The notes beneath the pieces are model-generated. The model ran no database searches, had not been told where the DNA came from, and saw nothing but the letters and a program-made list of their open reading frames with translations. Of a stretch of 32,356 nt of DNA, positions 6,794 to 18,400 are shown piece by piece; the first letter of the stretch is position 1, and every line of letters starts with the position of its first letter. Both the position numbers and the translations under genes were made by a program. The DNA is from a virus. The DNA lies in the IMG/VR virus record IMGVR_UViG_3300012936_000084, positions 1 to 32,356 of that record; one strand, given 5' to 3'.

Positions 6794-9700
6794 GCTAAGG
6801 CAATCACTCTTACATCTTTAAATTTATTTGTGTATGCCTCATTCGTTCCACTCATTACAATCTTAATTGAAAATCCAACAAATGAATCTAGATTATCTGC
6901 AGAAAACTGATATTCTGAATATTCATTTTCTCTATTTGGATTTACTTCCACATCAGGCAAACCATCGTTTAATGATGTATTAATGACAGTATCACCATAA
7001 CCATCACCATCAGAGTCAGTTAAATTATTATATCCAGGGAATAATTCATATGTTTGTTCAACTTCACTAGAATCTGCTCTGATAAGTTTATATAGAACTC
7101 TAAAATCACTAGAAGAATCTCTGTATGATGTAAGTAATACTTTTAGAGATGATGCTGGTCTTTGTAAATTGATAGTATTTGAGATGTAAATAGAAGCATG
7201 TGGATCATTTGAAGTTTGATTAGATCTCGAATCTATTGCATAATCACCAACAGGATTATTTAACCTGTTTCTAGCAAATACAAATGTTGCTGCTTCAGAG
7301 AGATCTACAACAGGTGAAAGAGAATTATTGTTAGACTCCATCCTAATTCCAAGTGTTAATGATTTATTCTTAGGAAGAGATGTTAATCTTTCAGTTTCAT
7401 TAATATTTGAACAAACAATTCTAGGTGTAGAAAGTTCATTTACTCTATTGATTGCGACTGATTCAAATCCTTGATCTTGGAAAGAAACTTCGTTTCCACC
7501 TGCACTAGTTCCAGAAACTGTTCTCAATGTTGCCGAAACACTTGTATTTTGTGGATTGATAACATTGAAATATGGAATTATTTCATTAAATTGAATATTT
7601 TGAGATGCCTTACAACCGTTACCACCTAGTGAACTCTCACTGTTAAAGTTCAACATTGTAGTTCCACTATTTTTACCTGAAGGTCTCTCAAATTCCAAAT
7701 GATATGTATCAATATCCCTATTACCAACTAAAATCTGATTAGTTGGCATATTATGTTTTCTATTGATTCTTGTTAATGAAACTCCATTTAATTCGTATTT
7801 ACGAATCAAATCTCCAACTGAATGATTTCTAACAATTGATTCATTTTCACCACGAGCAACAATAGTTAAAGAACCAACATTAACAGCATTATATGAAATA
7901 ATTTCGTCATTAATTATAACATAACCAGGATTTGTTCCACTAACAGCAGATCCCTCAAAAGTTGTAAATGATGCAGTATTCGCAACTGAAACATTTGTAT
8001 TTGTAGAAATAATCGCAGCATTAATGGTAGTAGATGTAGTATTTGGTTCAATATCACTCAAATTAACTACATTACTATTGGAGTGCATTCCATGATTGTA
8101 ATGTGATACTTCAAAAACATTTCCAGAGAATAGTTGATCGGGAACTGTAGTTGCTCCTCTAACCACTGTTCCTGCCATAGAAACATTAGTGTTCCCACTA
8201 AGATATGAAATAGTATCTCCAGTATCGAATGTTTCACCTTCAACATTTGTGATGTATAGTGTGTCAATATTTGGAACCGATGTAACGGAGATCAACGCAC
8301 CATTTCCAGTTCCTGCAACAGAACTAGTTGTAACTCCAAGTAAATCACCTTGCCTATAACCATTTCCAGTTGATGCCAAGGAGACGCTATTTACACCATT
8401 ACCAACAACTGTAATATCTGCCGTTGCACCAGAACCACTACCTGAAATAGTATACAATGGAACATTACTGAAAGTTCCATTTGAATAACCCACACCAACA
8501 TTGGATGTAGTAACTACACCAATATTTCCACCTACAAATTCAATAATACCTGTATTGTCTCCTTCAGAAACTTTAACACCAGGAACTAAAATACTACCAA
8601 GTGCTGCAGAAGTTGTCATTCCAACATTTAATTTGCGTGGCAATGTTTTAATTGGATTATCAACTAAAGATGGTATATTAGAATCTGCTGATGTAAATGT
8701 GCTACCAACAGAAAGTTTTGGATTGCAGAAATAAGCAATACCAGTTTGGGAAGTAAATTGTGCCTTATAAAGTTTAAATTTCAAATCTTCAGAAATTACT
8801 GGCGACCAAACAGAACCATTTTGTGGTTTGAATAGATTACCACCAGTATATTGGTTTGAATAAATTATCTGATCAGCTGCAGGATAATTTTGTGTTGCTA
8901 CAGTTGGTTGATTCGTTTCACCAACCCAAACTTCATAATCATCAGAAGTTGGGCATGATAGTGTTAATGAGTACTGTCTATTTGGTTGCAAATATAGTGG
9001 TGATGGTAAATCTACAAGAGTTTCGGTGGATCCATCCGTAGATACTGTTATATCTGATGGTAATAATCCAACTCTAGCAAAATTTTGAACCACTTTATTT
9101 TTTGGTGTTCCACCAATATCAGTTTCTCTTATCTCTAAGAAAATCTTTTCGGTTGTGTCTTTTACTTTAAAGAAAAGACCTATTCTGGTTAAGAAACCAC
9201 CAACATTATCAGTTCTAAATGTTTGAGATAGAGGATCTCTTCTTACAGCATTTTCTGGAAGTGCTGCAGGAGGTTTTCTAATTGAAACACTCTCGGTATA
9301 AACCGAGGGGTCAACAACTCCATTATCATGGAATGTTTCTTGTGTAAATCTAACTGAAGAAGCAGATGAGTTGGTAGAACTACTAGTCAGTTTAAGGGTT
9401 TTTGACCCAGATTTAAATGATACTGAAGGTGCTGGATTTGTGTGTGGATTTCTAATGAATAAACATCCATTCAAATCGCCAACAACATCAGTCGTTAATG
9501 ATTGTGCAGAAACAGTTGCTTGAGCAGAACTAGTTTCTCCCACTAAAGTCATATTATTGGAAACATATCCATAAAATCTACCATCTCCATCATCTGCAAG
9601 TGACATAATATCAATACAGATTAATGGAGCAGATGATGAATATACTGTTGCAATATCTAATGTTGGTGAATATGGATTTTTAGTATATACTTCCGATGGA

Positions 9701-12700
9701 TTCAAATATGGACCTGATTTATGATTTGCATTTGCTAATCTAAACGCGGTTACCTTTTTCCCACCTTCATACCCATAAACAATTTCTCCAGCTTGGAATG
9801 AACCACTGGACATTGATACTTGTAACAGTTTTGGAATTGTATCAATGTTTGAACTTCCACCAAAGAATGAATAATAATTTGTTGATGGTTGTAAACCAGA
9901 AGCTTCAAATGCAATATTTCTAGATCTTAATTTTCTACTAGTTTCTGAACTAGTTATTAAGTTATTAATATATGAACCAGTCCAATTACTTTGTGTTCTT
10001 AAAATCCTACCTGCTTGAACATTAAGAGTTCTTGCCCAAGTATCGGATGAAGGTGTTAATTTTACAACACCATTATAGTTTTCAACACCAAAAGGATTAA
10101 CCTTTTGTGATTTGGTTGCAAATGATTGTTGAATATCAGACCAAACAACTGATGAATAGTTTAAGGTAACTAGATCACCTGTTTTTTTGATATTTGGATC
10201 ATTTAAAGTAAAATCTGATGAAAAATCTAGTATACTGGTATCTGCAGTTGTTGCTGGTGAGATTCTAGATTTTAATGAACTAAACACTAAATCAGATCTC
10301 AATTCGCTCTTTTGAGTATCAATTGTAGAATTTGCATCTGGATCGTTGGTATTAATAAAACTAGTTCCTCTGAAATTATCAACAAAGAAACCAGATTTAA
10401 ACCTATCAATACCATCAATATCTCTGACTTGAAGAGTTTTTGTATTTAATTCAAGTAAAGTTAATGATGTTAATTCCTCTACATTTTCAATACGATCTTC
10501 GAGTTCACGAAGATTTTGCATAGTATATCTCTTATTATTTGAAAGAGTAATTTTTACATCGTCTGGATTATAAAGATATGCTGGTAATTGAATTGTCGCC
10601 AAATCCATCGATTCATCAATAGAAGTTGGTTCTACTGGATTCAATGATCCAACACCTTTAATTAATGAAATATTTCCATCTCTTGTGAGACAAATTTTAT
10701 CAATTCTTGGTAAGTAATATGAGTAACCTACAAGTGATGTTTCATTTGGTGCAATAACAAATTCACTATTGGATGTAAGTGTGGAGAAGTTTCTACTAGA
10801 AAATACAAATGGTGAAGAAGTAGTTGAAGTAAATGGTGCAACTCTTGGTCTAAAATCTAAGATATCGGAAGATCTTACATTGCCAGCAAGAATTGGAATA
10901 TCTTTTTCGTATCTTTGACCATCATAACTACCTACCGTATAAACATCTCCAGAATCACTAGTAGGAACTTTATAGCAATCATAGATTACTAACAATCTTT
11001 TAGATGGAATGTAAAAATCAGATTTTCTTACAATTCTAGAATAATCATAATATTGTTGCTTTTGTCCTTTATCTAAAGTATAATCATTTGTCTTATCTGT
11101 ATATGAACCGTTAGTAATAGTAAGAATAGAAGTTCTTATGTTAGATTCTTCAAAAACGACCGATTCATTTGGAGAGAATCTATTTGCATTCAAATAAACA
11201 AATTCAACCTGTGTTGAAGATGATCTGGTAACAATTTGTCCAACAGCACCACTACCTTGACCTATAATTTTTTCACCCAATATTGATGCTGTATCGAGAC
11301 TTAAACCAGATCCGAAGGATAAACTATCTAAAACTACACTACCATCATCAATTGATTCATAAACAGCAATAACTTTATTAACATCAGGAACATTTAAAGA
11401 AATTTCCTTATCCTCTACACGAAGACCGTAAAAATTATTCTGTGTTAATCCAGAACTTACTGTAAGAACACTACTTGCACTTCTCGCAACTTCTAATTTT
11501 TCACTTCTAATATAATTTTTCTTCTTAGAAATGACCGCATTTTTCTTGGCAGTAACATTTACAAAAATATTACTTTGATTAGCGATTAATCCACTCAGAG
11601 TGACACTTTCACCATCAGAAGAAACTACTACCTGATCTGATGAAAGATCTGCAGATATACCATTATCATAGATAACCGAATATCGATCTAATGCATATGG
11701 CATAAAGAAAGAACTAGTAATGCCAATATCAGTACGATTAAGTGTTATGGAACCATTATTATCTGATGCTTGCGATGTAGCTTGTTTTCTTACTATGAAA
11801 TTAGATCCACTAAGAGATACATTAGAAACATTTTCAGCGTTTAATTTAGTATATAACTTTGCTCTATCAGAATCAGCAATATCGGGAGTTAGAACTTTGA
11901 AATTATAATTACCACTCACAATAGCACTTGCAGAAATTCCAGTAACATTGTGTGTTGTTGCTAAGGTTACTGTTAAACCATTAGTTGCAATACCAACAAT
12001 TCTATTAATATTAGGTACTGTATTACCCACAACAGAATATTTAACTAAAGAATCTGTTTTAACACCTACAAAATTTCTACCCAGACAAGTTGCAATTCCA
12101 GTTGTTGAGTCAACTGTCAATACATCATTAATACTAAAATTTGGTAAAACATTCTCTCTTAAAACAGAGTCACCATGGAATGCTGTTTGAAGATTGGTAT
12201 TTGTAGTTGTTTGGAAAACTGATTTGATATCTTGAATTCCAAATACCTTTACTCTTACAACAGATCTACTTAAAGTTGAGTTCCCATTTAAAATTACTTG
12301 CTCACCCTGAACAAAAGTTCCAGATGTTTGCTCTAATGTAAATTCTGAACCAGAACGAGTAACGACAAATCCAGTTGCACCACTATTAACACCTTTTACA
12401 TGCCCACCAACAGGAAGTTGACTTACTGTTGCACCCGAACTTAATGTGAGAATTGTATATGTTTGTATATCCCAAAGATATAGATCCCAAACATTCTCAG
12501 TATCGGTGTCATCTGCATCAGCAAGATCAAATGAATATGCTCTTGCAGTTCCCACCTTCAATCCAGTTCCAGCATTTGCTGTTGCTGGATTTCTTCTTCG
12601 ATTGAATAACTGAATAACATGGTTATTATCAAGGTTAAGACCTAATGCTGGTGTTCCAGAAACATTGTTTAACCTTATTCTATTACCCATTTCAAATGGT

Positions 12701-13866
12701 ACAGATGCCGATGAGACATTTCTTGTAGTTCTGGGTTTAGCAACATCTAAAATAGTTGTGGACGTTTTTTCAATATCAAATCCACGAACATATGCTTTTC
12801 CTGGAGAAACTTTTACTGCTAAAAGATCTTCTGATGGATTGTTGCCTTGTTCTGTAATTTGATTTGAAAAGAATACTCCATCGGAACCCAACCTATCATT
12901 TAATGAGTTTTCAACTTCAACATTAAAGGAATCTACCGCATAATTACCAGATTCTTCAAAAGTTCTTTTAGCTAGATATTCTTTAATTTCTGAGTATTGA
13001 TTAGTATCTTGAATTTTTTTAACTACACCGTTAGATACTCTTAAGATCTCTACGAAATCTTTATCATCCGTATCAGTTAATCTTTTTTTAGTTAAATTTG
13101 TTGAAATTCTCAACCTATCTGCACCTGGTGCAGCATAATTTGAAAACCCTCTAGCATTATCATATAAAGAATCGTCTTCCTGTGCATCAATTATCGATTC
13201 TGTAATTGATAGACCAACTCTATACGATGGAGTATTTGAATACTGATCGAGGATAATAGTATCTTCTGCAACATTGACAAAATGTCCCCTAATATAATAA
13301 ACACCATTAGAGATAGAGACTGCGGATCCGGTAAAGGTTGCCTCCGAATTGATTAATGTTGCAAATGTATCCCCACCAGAAATTGTAGTGTTCCCATAAG
13401 TAACACTATCTAAAGTAATTAGAGTTTCGGAATCACTAAACTGAGAAATATTAAAGGCAGAATCTGCAGTAATATATTTTACATATAATGTATAATCTTC
13501 AGTTTCTGATTCTGTATTTTTTAAAACTTTTTGAACAACACCAGTAATTTGTGATGTTTGTCCTTTAATTCTTTTACCAACCAACTGGTCAAGATATAAT
13601 CCAACACTAAGACCAACATGCGTTGGGTTTATTTTTACTGCATAGTATGTTGAATTATATGATATATTTCCTGGAATTACAATGGAACCATCTTTAAAGA
13701 TATGATTTCCAAAAGATTTAACCTGGTTTTGTAACATTGACTGCAAAGCAGTCAGTTCTCTAGATTGAACTGGAAATCCTGGTTTAAAAAGAACCCTATA
13801 GTAATTACTATTGGGATCAAAATCATCATAATATGGAGAAACATTTAAGTTTGTTTTTTGTGACAT
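6790..13866 (-). CDS. DUF4815-type large virion structural protein
   Basis: This is a 2358-residue protein. The N-terminus LNVSPYYDDFDPNSNYYRVL followed by FKPGFPVQSRELTALQSMLQ and FGNHIFKDGSIVIPG is the DUF4815 signature of T4-like phage structural proteins. That region appears to run to about residue 1160 and ends with a short coiled coil (MQNLRELEDRIENVEELTSL) and DIDGIDRFKSGFFVDNF. Residues of about 1540-1700 form a second conserved beta-domain (DPLSQTFRTDNVGGFLTRIG, then LFKPQNGSVWSPV and EDLKFKLYKAQF). Residues of about 1790-1860 hold GSGY-type repeats, and about 1940-2030 hold a DDEii-RG module (VIINDEIISYN, TIVARGENE). A jelly-roll-like C-terminus ends KFKDVRVIALA. It follows gp8 where T4 has genes 9-12, so it is probably a baseplate-peripheral or fibre-base protein. 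That role is inferred. It starts one base after gp8. Confidence 0.85.
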   Translation of the reverse strand: MSQKTNLNVSPYYDDFDPNSNYYRVLFKPGFPVQSRELTALQSMLQNQVKSFGNHIFKDGSIVIPGNISYNSTYYAVKINPTHVGLSVGLYLDQLVGKRIKGQTSQITGVVQKVLKNTESETEDYTLYVKYITADSAFNISQFSDSETLITLDSVTYGNTTISGGDTFATLINSEATFTGSAVSISNGVYYIRGHFVNVAEDTIILDQYSNTPSYRVGLSITESIIDAQEDDSLYDNARGFSNYAAPGADRLRISTNLTKKRLTDTDDKDFVEILRVSNGVVKKIQDTNQYSEIKEYLAKRTFEESGNYAVDSFNVEVENSLNDRLGSDGVFFSNQITEQGNNPSEDLLAVKVSPGKAYVRGFDIEKTSTTILDVAKPRTTRNVSSASVPFEMGNRIRLNNVSGTPALGLNLDNNHVIQLFNRRRNPATANAGTGLKVGTARAYSFDLADADDTDTENVWDLYLWDIQTYTILTLSSGATVSQLPVGGHVKGVNSGATGFVVTRSGSEFTLEQTSGTFVQGEQVILNGNSTLSRSVVRVKVFGIQDIKSVFQTTTNTNLQTAFHGDSVLRENVLPNFSINDVLTVDSTTGIATCLGRNFVGVKTDSLVKYSVVGNTVPNINRIVGIATNGLTVTLATTHNVTGISASAIVSGNYNFKVLTPDIADSDRAKLYTKLNAENVSNVSLSGSNFIVRKQATSQASDNNGSITLNRTDIGITSSFFMPYALDRYSVIYDNGISADLSSDQVVVSSDGESVTLSGLIANQSNIFVNVTAKKNAVISKKKNYIRSEKLEVARSASSVLTVSSGLTQNNFYGLRVEDKEISLNVPDVNKVIAVYESIDDGSVVLDSLSFGSGLSLDTASILGEKIIGQGSGAVGQIVTRSSSTQVEFVYLNANRFSPNESVVFEESNIRTSILTITNGSYTDKTNDYTLDKGQKQQYYDYSRIVRKSDFYIPSKRLLVIYDCYKVPTSDSGDVYTVGSYDGQRYEKDIPILAGNVRSSDILDFRPRVAPFTSTTSSPFVFSSRNFSTLTSNSEFVIAPNETSLVGYSYYLPRIDKICLTRDGNISLIKGVGSLNPVEPTSIDESMDLATIQLPAYLYNPDDVKITLSNNKRYTMQNLRELEDRIENVEELTSLTLLELNTKTLQVRDIDGIDRFKSGFFVDNFRGTSFINTNDPDANSTIDTQKSELRSDLVFSSLKSRISPATTADTSILDFSSDFTLNDPNIKKTGDLVTLNYSSVVWSDIQQSFATKSQKVNPFGVENYNGVVKLTPSSDTWARTLNVQAGRILRTQSNWTGSYINNLITSSETSRKLRSRNIAFEASGLQPSTNYYSFFGGSSNIDTIPKLLQVSMSSGSFQAGEIVYGYEGGKKVTAFRLANANHKSGPYLNPSEVYTKNPYSPTLDIATVYSSSAPLICIDIMSLADDGDGRFYGYVSNNMTLVGETSSAQATVSAQSLTTDVVGDLNGCLFIRNPHTNPAPSVSFKSGSKTLKLTSSSTNSSASSVRFTQETFHDNGVVDPSVYTESVSIRKPPAALPENAVRRDPLSQTFRTDNVGGFLTRIGLFFKVKDTTEKIFLEIRETDIGGTPKNKVVQNFARVGLLPSDITVSTDGSTETLVDLPSPLYLQPNRQYSLTLSCPTSDDYEVWVGETNQPTVATQNYPAADQIIYSNQYTGGNLFKPQNGSVWSPVISEDLKFKLYKAQFTSQTGIAYFCNPKLSVGSTFTSADSNIPSLVDNPIKTLPRKLNVGMTTSAALGSILVPGVKVSEGDNTGIIEFVGGNIGVVTTSNVGVGYSNGTFSNVPLYTISGSGSGATADITVVGNGVNSVSLASTGNGYRQGDLLGVTTSSVAGTGNGALISVTSVPNIDTLYITNVEGETFDTGDTISYLSGNTNVSMAGTVVRGATTVPDQLFSGNVFEVSHYNHGMHSNSNVVNLSDIEPNTTSTTINAAIISTNTNVSVANTASFTTFEGSAVSGTNPGYVIINDEIISYNAVNVGSLTIVARGENESIVRNHSVGDLIRKYELNGVSLTRINRKHNMPTNQILVGNRDIDTYHLEFERPSGKNSGTTMLNFNSESSLGGNGCKASQNIQFNEIIPYFNVINPQNTSVSATLRTVSGTSAGGNEVSFQDQGFESVAINRVNELSTPRIVCSNINETERLTSLPKNKSLTLGIRMESNNNSLSPVVDLSEAATFVFARNRLNNPVGDYAIDSRSNQTSNDPHASIYISNTINLQRPASSLKVLLTSYRDSSSDFRVLYKLIRADSSEVEQTYELFPGYNNLTDSDGDGYGDTVINTSLNDGLPDVEVNPNRENEYSEYQFSADNLDSFVGFSIKIVMSGTNEAYTNKFKDVRVIALA

Positions 13867-13867
13867 T

Positions 13868-15427
13868 TTAGAATTCCAGTACTATTTTGATATCTTCTTT
13901 TTGTCTTGGGTTTCTTGAGACACGAGGTCTATTATCAAGATAGATAATTTGCCCCGATCCTTTATTTATCTCAGGAAGAGAAATGCCATTTGTAAATTGA
14001 GTTGCTAGATTTACATTTTTAGTAGACGTAATTGCTGTTGTAATTCCAGTAAAGTTTTGATCAATAGTTCCACTAAAACTATTTTCTGAGGTTACAGTTC
14101 CACCATCTTTAGTAAAGTCAACTTTTGTTGCTTCAGATATAATAGTTTTGGAATCTTTCTGATCATAAGATCCTGTATTAAAATACAAACTTCTATCTTG
14201 GAAATACTTTATAACTTGAGTTTCAGTGTCATAAGAAGCAAGATAACCAGTTGCTGTTCCCACACCAGTAACAGTTTGAAATAGTCTATTTCCTGGAATT
14301 GCATCTTCTGGATTAGAAACAGATGTTAGTTTAAATCCACCTAAATTTGAGAATTGACTCTCTTGAAAGATGGAAGATGCTGTTCCTATTCTACTTGGAT
14401 TCTTTACGATTCCAATTTGTGCAAATCTGGTATCAAGAGGAAAATCTTTAGTTGATGAATCAAAACGAGCATAAACTAAAACACGATCTGTTCCCAACTC
14501 TTCATATACATTATATCCATGTCCTCTTGATGGAGGAATGATTGGAATTAGGTGTGCAAATCCAGTAGCACCGGAGTTAATCGTTGATAAATCAACTCTT
14601 CCATACGTATATCCATTTCCACCAGCAGAAACAGTTGCTGAAGTAATTTTACCGCCAACAACATTTACAACTGCCTTTCCACCAACACCATCACCAAGAA
14701 TATCTAACTCCGCATCAGTGGTATTGTATCCAGAACCTTCATTTTCTACATAGATCTTTTTAATCTGATTTTCATTAATTGTGGAATCACCATTGTCTCT
14801 TACAGATACAATTTGTTGATCTGTTGTTGTTTCCCAATCGCTAGGAACTGGAATATATTCAATAGAGTCAAACTTAATAATATCTGCTGGAGATACGGTA
14901 AACAAATATTTCCAGACATATCCATCACCACTTTCTCCTGCTCTTGATGGTTCTAAATCAACAAAAGTTGGTTCATCCTGTGAAAAATTACCAGTTGTAT
15001 TTGTTGCAGAAGATCCATTGTCAATGCAAATATAAACACGAAAATCACTATTAATTACATAGTAATTTGCATCATATAATCTAGCAGAATTTGTTTGCGG
15101 AGATGGATTATCTAATCCATAATCATGCCTATACATCTCATAGACAGTTCCTTGCTTCCAATCAACCCTCCTAACCAATCTTCTAATATCATTTTTGGTA
15201 ATTCTCTTACCAAAAATCATAGTATCTTTCACATGACTTAGGTAGTTTTTATTATCTACAGGAGATGGTGTATTAGTATCCCAAGTTGTAGATCTTCCAA
15301 ATCCAACATTTGCCGAAGGATTTACAAGACTCAAAAAAACGTAGTAAGAATTATTTGGATCACTAACGGAATCCACAAAATTCTCGGCGTTTAAAATTCT
15401 AAATTGATCTGTGACAATCGCAGCCAT
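13868..15427 (-). CDS. gp8: baseplate wedge subunit (T4 gp8-like)
   Basis: This is a 519-residue counterpart of T4 gp8 (334 residues), a dimeric wedge protein. Alignable landmarks, by memory of T4 gp8, are AAIVTDQFRILNAENFVDSV at the start, FGRSTTWD (T4 FGRSEPW), GDGYVWKYLF (T4 GDGYVWEYLF), EYIPVP (T4 EYIVVP) and the end IIYLDNRPRV...KEDIKIVLEF (T4 MIYMENRPPI...EEINILFTF). RRVDWKQGTVYEMYRHDYG is typical of marine relatives. The extra length includes a region at about residues 222-310 carrying GSGYNTTDAELDI and GGNGYTYGRVDL, the same GSGY repeat type as in gp7 and gp14. A TATAAATA late-promoter box lies about 20 bases before the ATG, giving a very short leader with no clear Shine-Dalgarno. Confidence 0.95.
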   Translation of the reverse strand: MAAIVTDQFRILNAENFVDSVSDPNNSYYVFLSLVNPSANVGFGRSTTWDTNTPSPVDNKNYLSHVKDTMIFGKRITKNDIRRLVRRVDWKQGTVYEMYRHDYGLDNPSPQTNSARLYDANYYVINSDFRVYICIDNGSSATNTTGNFSQDEPTFVDLEPSRAGESGDGYVWKYLFTVSPADIIKFDSIEYIPVPSDWETTTDQQIVSVRDNGDSTINENQIKKIYVENEGSGYNTTDAELDILGDGVGGKAVVNVVGGKITSATVSAGGNGYTYGRVDLSTINSGATGFAHLIPIIPPSRGHGYNVYEELGTDRVLVYARFDSSTKDFPLDTRFAQIGIVKNPSRIGTASSIFQESQFSNLGGFKLTSVSNPEDAIPGNRLFQTVTGVGTATGYLASYDTETQVIKYFQDRSLYFNTGSYDQKDSKTIISEATKVDFTKDGGTVTSENSFSGTIDQNFTGITTAITSTKNVNLATQFTNGISLPEINKGSGQIIYLDNRPRVSRNPRQKEDIKIVLEF

Positions 15428-15445
15428 ATCGCTAGCTTTTTTCTA

Positions 15446-15453
15446 TATTTATA
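15446..15453 (-). promoter_or_regulatory. T4-type late promoter box (TATAAATA)
   Basis: An exact minus-strand TATAAATA lies in the 31-base gap between the gp7-like gene and gp8. The predicted transcript start is only about 13 bases before the gp8 ATG. A palindromic GCTAGC sits in that short leader. Confidence 0.72.
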
Positions 15454-15458
15454 AATGA

Positions 15459-18400
15459 TTAACCAAGATCTTTTCTCAGAGATCCATTATCTCTAAGACC
15501 AAAGTCTCTTCTTTGGATAGTTGGGTATGTAGTTAATCCAGAATTAACAGTTAAACCAGAAACACCAACACCTATTGCATTCGTTCCTCGTTTAAATCCA
15601 GCAAGTCTACCCCAAGAGAATGATCCACATGGGTTTGATCTAGATCCCTCCGTAGATCCTATAGTAACAATGTTAGTTGTTGATAGGATATTCGCAGTTA
15701 TAACACCAGTTAAGTTTTGAACGTGGAAAGAATGCACATAGTATATATTATCAGCAAATGTGGTTCCGATACCAACAATTGCATTATCATCACCATCAAT
15801 TGATGTTATTCCGTTTCCAACTGTAGTATTTGAAACTATAATTGGATATCCCGTCTGTAATGTATCAATATCTGTTCCTGCATCAAACAGAAGATCAAAT
15901 TTAACTGCAAGCGAATTACCACCAGTTCCAACACTAGTTGTAATACCAGTGACAATTCCACTATATCCAGAAACAAACTTAATGCCAGTAATTAATTCTT
16001 CAGTTACAGATGGTAATGCTGTGATTAAAGATGGAGTTGCTGTGGATGTATATCCAGATCCAGGATTGGTTATTGAAATGGAACTAATTGTTCCTGCTGC
16101 AGAAACTACAGTGTTCGCAGTAGCACGAACCTGGTCTTGATATAAACCAAAGTCAAATGTTCTTGTAAGTTCTTTGGTATTTGCAACAGATTTATTAAGT
16201 TCAACAGATTCAGTGCCAATTCCAATAACTGTAAAAGTTTTATCAACAATCTCTACAGATCCATTAAATATTCTATCTAAAGAATGACCAATTCGAATTG
16301 ATGCTGTGCTGATACCTGTTATGAGTGTAGAACCAATTCCAACTGTTCCAACTACATTTTCAATCTCTGGTTTGAAAATATCAGTTCCAATACCACCAAT
16401 TGGCGATGCAACAATAACTGTAACAGTTGACCCAGAATCATATCCACTACCACCTTCAATAACGTCGATAGAAGAAATTGTTCCTGCAGCAGATACAACC
16501 GCTGTTAATGCACAAGAAACACGGTTTTGATTGCCTGGTATAAGTAATCCAGAAACTTGAGGGATATCTATAGATGATTCATTTTCCTCGTAGTTGAATA
16601 ATTGAGCAGCATCAACAAATATTTCAGTATCTTGAGAACCAAAATCTTTAATTACTTTAGCAGTTGGGAAAACCATGCCCTCAATAGAATCTCTAGTTTT
16701 TGGTTGAGCATTATCACTGATAAACAAATCTCTCTTTTGCTTACTCCAATCGATTGGTTTGAAGTTATTTTCATCAATACCATCACCAAGATAAATTCCA
16801 GTTTCTATTGTGTCTGCAGATACAATAGCAGAAACAACTCTACTATCCTGAGAAATAGTTCCACTTATAGCATCATTTTTTAATACTCGAACTTCATCAC
16901 CAGGTTTGATTGTTTCATTAACATCAACTTCAATACTATCTTGATTTCTAGTTCCTCTATAGAAGAACACATCTATTTCATCTTCAAACTTGGGTGCTTC
17001 AATAAATTCAAATGTTGTTCCTCCTTCAAAAGTATATGATTTTCCTGGTTCTTGCATAACACCATTGACATAAATTAGCAAGATCGAATCAAAATCAATA
17101 AGTGATGATGTTACATCTGAATTATTCTTCTCAAAACTCAATAATTGTTGATTCTTGAATAGTGGGAATCTAGTTCTAATGCCATTTTGTCTTGTTTTAT
17201 TACTATCAATATAATCAAATTCACCTAATTGCCAAGATCCAAATGAATCATTAAACACTTCAGTTACTGTAAATTCCAACTCACTAATTGGTGATGATAA
17301 TCCAGCAGCTGTAACTAATCCAACGGGTCTAAACACATCACCCTTTCTAAAGGAATAACCAGGATTAGATATCTCGTATCTTTGAATTTCAAAGTATGAA
17401 GTTCCAACACCAACAGATGATGGACCCATCTCAAGTGTCATTGATAAACCAATACCAGTTGCTGTTGTTGTGCCAATACCAAGTCTTGATATTCCTATTA
17501 CTGATAGATTTTCATATGAAGGACTATCAACAGTTACGAGTGGATTAACATATCCACTGCCACCATCAACAATATTAAATGCTAGGGTTCCACCAGCACC
17601 CACAGTCGCCGTAATATTTGCATCCTTTCCTGCTCCCCCACCAGGTCCAATATTAACTGTGATTGTATTTGAGGTAACAGCGGTAATTGCTGTTTGAATA
17701 CCTGCAACAGGATCCGTTGATCTTGGATATGGATGTTCTGTCTTGTAACCATCTTTAGAGCAGGTGAATACAAGAGATCCCGTATCAATACCAACAGTAT
17801 TTGATACAGTCAATCCATGATTTGGAATTGTTAATACTAGAACACCTGATTCTGAAGTATATCTTGCGTTTGTTGCTGTATGATCAGTATTTGTATCATC
17901 TGTAATTGAATTAATTCCAGCACTAACAAATTTGTGTTCATATGCCAGATCTGTAATTGCAACACCAACTGTTCCTCTATATCCAGATCCAAATGTTAAC
18001 TGTGGATAGTATTCGCGAACAGTTCCGCCAGTTTCATATGTATGTGGAATTGTACTAGTTCCAACATTAACTTCGAATGTCTTGGCAGAAGAAATACCTG
18101 AAATTGGATATTCAAATCCTTGTGTTCCATCGGGGAATATTGTTGTAGTTACACCAGCATGTGGTGCAGCACAAGAGAATTCTAATCCTAAGAGTGATAC
18201 AAATCCACCAGATCCACATAGATTGTGTGGTGAGGCAGTTGTAATCTCAAGAACACCAGTTGATTCATTATAGCGAGAAGTGCTAATGTTAATTTGAGTG
18301 GAACTGAAGGTTGAAACGCCAAGTAATCCAGAAATTGATTTTCCAGCACCAATAGTTGGTTTTACTTTAGCACCAACAGGTAATGCATATCCAAGTCCAC

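Noticed and set aside
15760-16140. A 126-residue open frame on the plus strand, and similar plus-strand frames at 536-808, 5167-5520, 16306-16530, 17470-17697, 19030-19317 and 29005-29289
   Set aside because: They lie opposite strongly supported minus-strand genes, have Pro/Val/Ile-rich composition that mirrors Gly/Asn/Asp-rich repeats on the other strand, and match no family.
17582-17794. Minus-strand frames inside the large genes (17582-17794, 19208-19390, 8067-8267)
   Set aside because: They are in other frames of the gp7-like and DUF4815 genes, which are continuous there; no ribosome site or recognisable product.
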